This document shows positions 61,406 through 64,000 of a DNA stretch of 64,000 bases, piece after piece. The notes below the pieces were generated by a model. The model saw only the letters and a program-made list of their open reading frames with translations, ran no database searches and had not been told where the DNA came from. The translations under genes were made by a program, and so were the position numbers. Position 1 is the stretch's first letter; every line of letters starts with the position of its first letter. This DNA is from Collimonas sp. OK607 (lineage in GTDB: Bacteria; Pseudomonadota; Gammaproteobacteria; Burkholderiales; Burkholderiaceae_D), in NCBI RefSeq assembly GCF_900111995.1, contig NZ_FOKF01000004.1, positions 146,126-210,125 on the forward strand, written 5' to 3'.

Positions 61406-62815
61406 TTAGCGGTCGCCAAACGAGCGACGTGCACCGCTGTCGTTCGAACGATTGCCTTTGTAGCCGCCGCCAGCGCCGCCTTCTTTACGCGGTGCGCCTG
61501 GCTTGCTGAAAGTACGGCCGCCTGGTTTAGCCGGGCCGCCGCGGTTGTCGCCTGGTTTCCAGCCGCCTGGTTTGTGGTTCGAGCGTGGAGCGGAAGCAGT
61601 ACGCTTTGGTTCGAAACCTTCAACCACATCGACCGGGATCAATTGCTTGGTGAAACGTTCGATACGCTTGACGTTGACGCCTTCAGCGTGGTTCACCAGC
61701 GATACTGCAACACCGTTACGGCCAGCGCGACCGGTACGGCCGATACGATGGACGTAATCTTCCGGGAATTTCGGCAGATCGTAGTTGAATACGTGGGTGA
61801 TGGCTGGTACGTCGATACCGCGAGCGGCAACGTCGGTAGCAACCAGAACACGCACTTGACCGCGACGCAGGCTGTCCAGGGTACGGTTACGCGCGCCTTG
61901 ATGCATGTCGCCATGCAAAGCGGCAGCAGCGAAACCGGCGATGTTCAGACGGTCGGCGATAGTGTCGGCGTCACGCTTGGTGGCGGTAAATACAACCGCT
62001 TGGTCCATGGTGACGTCGCGCAGCAGGTGATCCAGCAGGCGATTCTTGTGCGACAGATCGTCGACGAAGTGAACCTTCTGTTGAATGTTTTCGTGCTTGG
62101 TGGCCGAACCGGCGATCTGGATGATCATCGGGTTCTTGGTGATGCGTTTTGCCATGTTACCGACAACGCCATCCAGCGTAGCCGAGAACAACATGGTTTG
62201 ACGCGACTCAGGAGTAGCGTCAACGATTTTTTCGATGTCGTCGATGAAACCCATGTCGAGCATGCGGTCAGCTTCGTCCAGCACCAGGATTTGCAGTTGC
62301 GAGAAATCGATCTTGCCCGATTCCATATGGTCGATCAAACGGCCGGGAGTCGCGACCAGAATCTCAGGATTCTTGGCCAGCAATTGCATTTGCTTTGGAT
62401 AAGGCATGCCGCCCAGGATCGAGATCGCCTTGATGCGCTTCATGTGCGAACCGTACTTGTCGGTAGCGGTAGTCACTTGCAAAGCCAGTTCGCGGGTCGG
62501 TGTCAATACCAGCATCTTTGGTTGTGCCGGCTTGAAACGTGGACGCTCGCCGCGTGCACGGGAGGCTTGCATTTCTTGATTAGGGGTCTTGCCAGCTGCA
62601 TCCGGAGCAGCTTGTTGCTCCGAAGCGAATTTGTGGAGTGCCGGCAGCATGAATGCTGCAGTCTTGCCGGAGCCGGTTTGCGAGGAAACCAGCAGGTCAC
62701 GGCCTTCGATAGCGGCAGGGACAGCTTGTTCTTGAACGCTTGTTGGTTTTGTGTAGCCAGCTTCGGTCAGTGCTTTGATAACGGACGTGTGGAGGCCTAG
62801 TGATTCAAAAGTCAT
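61406..62815 (-). CDS. rhlE: DEAD-box ATP-dependent RNA helicase RhlE
   Basis: The 469-residue helicase shows the Q motif (FESLGLHTSVIKALTEAGYTKPTSVQEQ, in part), Walker A SQTGSGKT (45-52), PTRELALQ, DEAD (180-183), SAT, and HRIGRTGRAGR (motif VI). The C-terminal about 75 residues are Gly/Arg/Lys/Pro rich (KPGGWKPGDNRGG, GGAGGGYKGNR), a disordered RNA-binding tail. An insert of about 30 residues between motifs I and Ia (EQQAAPDAAGKTPNQ...) is typical of RhlE homologs in this group. It acts in ribosome maturation and RNA decay, often in the cold. Its AT-rich upstream region is long. Confidence 0.95.
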   Translation of the reverse strand: MTFESLGLHTSVIKALTEAGYTKPTSVQEQAVPAAIEGRDLLVSSQTGSGKTAAFMLPALHKFASEQQAAPDAAGKTPNQEMQASRARGERPRFKPAQPKMLVLTPTRELALQVTTATDKYGSHMKRIKAISILGGMPYPKQMQLLAKNPEILVATPGRLIDHMESGKIDFSQLQILVLDEADRMLDMGFIDDIEKIVDATPESRQTMLFSATLDGVVGNMAKRITKNPMIIQIAGSATKHENIQQKVHFVDDLSHKNRLLDHLLRDVTMDQAVVFTATKRDADTIADRLNIAGFAAAALHGDMHQGARNRTLDSLRRGQVRVLVATDVAARGIDVPAITHVFNYDLPKFPEDYVHRIGRTGRAGRNGVAVSLVNHAEGVNVKRIERFTKQLIPVDVVEGFEPKRTASAPRSNHKPGGWKPGDNRGGPAKPGGRTFSKPGAPRKEGGAGGGYKGNRSNDSGARRSFGDR

Positions 62816-63321
62816 TTTTTTCTTTCGTAAAGTGCAGCGTCATGAGCCACAAAAAATCGTACAAACAATCGATAACGATGAATGCGACGAATGCAGCGAA
62901 CGCAAAAAAGCAACGCCAACCAACGAAATGACTAAGAAACAAATACAAAGAAATTTCGGCACAAAAGCTTTGCGCCGGGACGGTGTCAGGATCGACACAC
63001 AAGGCGGGAGGGCTTTTACAATGCAATGTCCCGCAGAGATCAGGACACGCTTAGGCTTGCGCAGCTACTTATTGTTTTTACAGCGTAGGCGAAAATCGAT
63101 ATGATCAAAAATCAATCGGTATCCCGAAATCCACTGTCTGCGCTCGTTATTGCAACGCAGCACAAGATAATACAATACTTTTACATTCGATGCACCTTAT
63201 TCATACGATTGCTGTGAATTAGGCCCCGATTTGAGGCTGTACCGTTGCTTATGGTGCATTTTGGGGTTTTGCATATTCAGATACAATCGATTAATTGCAA
63301 TTCAACAACAGGAGCAGTCAT
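62816..63321. other. 506-bp divergent region rhlE / OmpA-like gene
   Basis: A gene-free stretch with a GC-poor run next to rhlE, consistent with a long 5' UTR as seen in cold-inducible helicase genes. Short ORFs on either strand show no family features. No clear palindrome was seen; a GGAG site lies just before the OmpA-like ATG. Confidence 0.4.
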
Positions 63322-63855
63322 ATGGATAATAACGATAGCGAACAAAAGGCAGCATTGGGAATTGTATGGGCCATCGTTGGTGCGGTAGTGGTGTCAGTAT
63401 TGCTGGTAGCAAGCTATTTCGGGATCACTGCGGGCAAGGGTGGCAATACGGCAACTGGCACCGTGTCGGCGCCAGCTGCCGGAGCGGGGCAAGTTGCCGC
63501 AGCTCCTGCCGCCGCTTCTGCTGACACCTCAACTGCAGCCGTGCCAGCCGTTGTGAAGATTTTCTTTGAAACAGGTAAATCGGAAGCGCCCGCCAGTGCC
63601 GCTACTGATGTCGCGGCGATTGTGGTTTACCTGAAAGCCAACCAGGCTGCCACGGTTGCCGTCTCCGGCTATCACGATGCCAGCGGCAACGCGGATGTGA
63701 ACGCCGAAGTGTCGAAAGAGCGGGCTAAAGCGGTGCGTGCGGTGCTGGTTGCTGCCGGCGTGGAAGAGGCACGTGTGATTTTTGATAAACCACAAGTCTC
63801 TCTGGGTGGCAACGATGCCGATGCGCGCCGGGTTGAGGTGACGGTTCATCAATAA
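63322..63855 (+). CDS. membrane-anchored OmpA-like domain protein
   Basis: The ATG at 63322 (MDNNDSEQKAALG) follows CAGGAG. The 177-residue protein has one membrane segment (about 10-35: GIVWAIVGAVVVSVLLVASYFGIT), an Ala/Pro/Gly/Thr-rich linker (about 36-75), and an OmpA-type domain (about 78-177: VVKIFFETGKSEAPASA ... VAVSGYHDASGNADVNAEVSKERAKAVRAVLVAAGV, in part). The GYHDASGNADVN stretch is the peptidoglycan-binding loop region, and R in the C-terminal DARRVEV is conserved. It likely tethers the inner membrane to peptidoglycan. It is monocistronic, with terminators after it. Confidence 0.88.
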   Translation: MDNNDSEQKAALGIVWAIVGAVVVSVLLVASYFGITAGKGGNTATGTVSAPAAGAGQVAAAPAAASADTSTAAVPAVVKIFFETGKSEAPASAATDVAAIVVYLKANQAATVAVSGYHDASGNADVNAEVSKERAKAVRAVLVAAGVEEARVIFDKPQVSLGGNDADARRVEVTVHQ

Positions 63856-63880
63856 GCACCATTCATTCCATTCCCCCAAT

Positions 63881-63906
63881 AAAAAACGCCCGGTTATACC
63901 GGGCGT
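63881..63906 (-). terminator. hairpin with U tract on the minus strand
   Basis: ACGCCCGGT-TAT-ACCGGGCGT (63886-63906) has A6 on its left, that is T6 after the stem on the minus strand. It probably ends a minus-strand gene beyond the right edge and can also slow plus-strand transcription. Confidence 0.7.
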
Positions 63907-63919
63907 CAGGTTGCTGACG

Positions 63920-63952
63920 AACCCACCATTTTTTGGTGGGTTTTATTTTTTG
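63920..63952 (+). terminator. rho-independent terminator after OmpA-like gene
   Basis: AACCCACC (63920-63927) pairs with GGTGGGTT (63935-63942) around a T-rich loop and is followed by TTATTTTTT. Confidence 0.85.
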
Positions 63953-64000
63953 TGGTTTGAATTGGGTCGCGCCTCTAAAAAAACAGGCAATCGGCAGAAG

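Noticed and set aside
61220..62800. 526-codon plus-strand open frame
   Set aside because: Antisense to rhlE and starting inside the family 2 repeat; no recognisable domain and composition typical of an antisense frame.
62805..63026. 73-codon minus-strand ORF with a hydrophobic stretch upstream of rhlE
   Set aside because: No ribosome site or homology recognised; it overlaps the start of rhlE by 11 bases in another frame and lies in its probable 5' UTR.

Overview
This is a chromosomal window from a Gram-negative betaproteobacterium, most likely Burkholderiales and probably Oxalobacteraceae (Collimonas/Herbaspirillum-like). The evidence is the moderately high GC content, a glucokinase-HexR fusion, an OmpC-type porin, DUF2863/DUF1653 genes beside dcd, a MalK-type glucose ABC transporter with an Entner-Doudoroff set, and opgGHD for periplasmic glucans. 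The genus is an inference. I see no rRNA, tRNA, CRISPR array, prophage or complete insertion sequence.

Layout. 1-3.3 kb: 3-hydroxybutyrate dehydrogenase (cut by the left edge), acetoacetate decarboxylase and the C4-dicarboxylate carrier dctA. 3.36-4.41 kb: a small accessory pair, a winged-helix/MNT nucleotidyltransferase plus a HEPN-like protein, behind a palindromic promoter; it looks like a toxin-antitoxin module with an altered HEPN active site. 4.46-9.0 kb: a liv-type ABC importer (livF-G-M-H-K order on the minus strand). 9.2-17.4 kb: housekeeping genes prfC, hrpA, dcd, DUF2863 and DUF1653. 17.5-20.5 kb: an Orn/Lys/Arg decarboxylase and folA (minus strand). 20.9-31.6 kb: a plus-strand block with opgG-opgH-opgD and an ABC exporter, MFP and outer-membrane factor; it separates folA from thyA (32 kb) and carries REP-like palindromes at its edge. 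33.1-34.8 kb: a bactofilin and purU.

From 34.9 to 56.2 kb lies a coherent glucose/Entner-Doudoroff regulon: transaldolase, a glucose ABC importer (gtsABCD), zwf1, a glucokinase-HexR fusion, cytochrome b561, a porin, a PfkB kinase, an AGE-family sugar isomerase, a second RpiR/HexR-like regulator, zwf2, pgi, edd and eda. A 15-bp palindrome (TGTAGTNNNACTACA-like) recurs in front of gtsA, zwf1, the porin, pgi and edd, so these separately transcribed units are probably one HexR-type regulon. Sugar would enter by the porin and GtsABCD, be phosphorylated by Glk (or isomerised by AGE and phosphorylated by the PfkB kinase, then passed to G6P by Pgi), be oxidised by Zwf, and be split by Edd/Eda. No 6-phosphogluconolactonase gene is present here.

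56.3-60.1 kb: a compatible-solute (glycine betaine/choline type) ABC importer behind an extended -10 promoter and a long leader with several stem-loops. 60.3-64 kb: an EamA transporter, the DEAD-box helicase rhlE and an OmpA-like membrane-anchored protein. Two families of interspersed palindromic repeats (at 17.4, 31.7 and 31.9 kb; and at 26.8 and 61.2 kb) decorate the intergenic regions.
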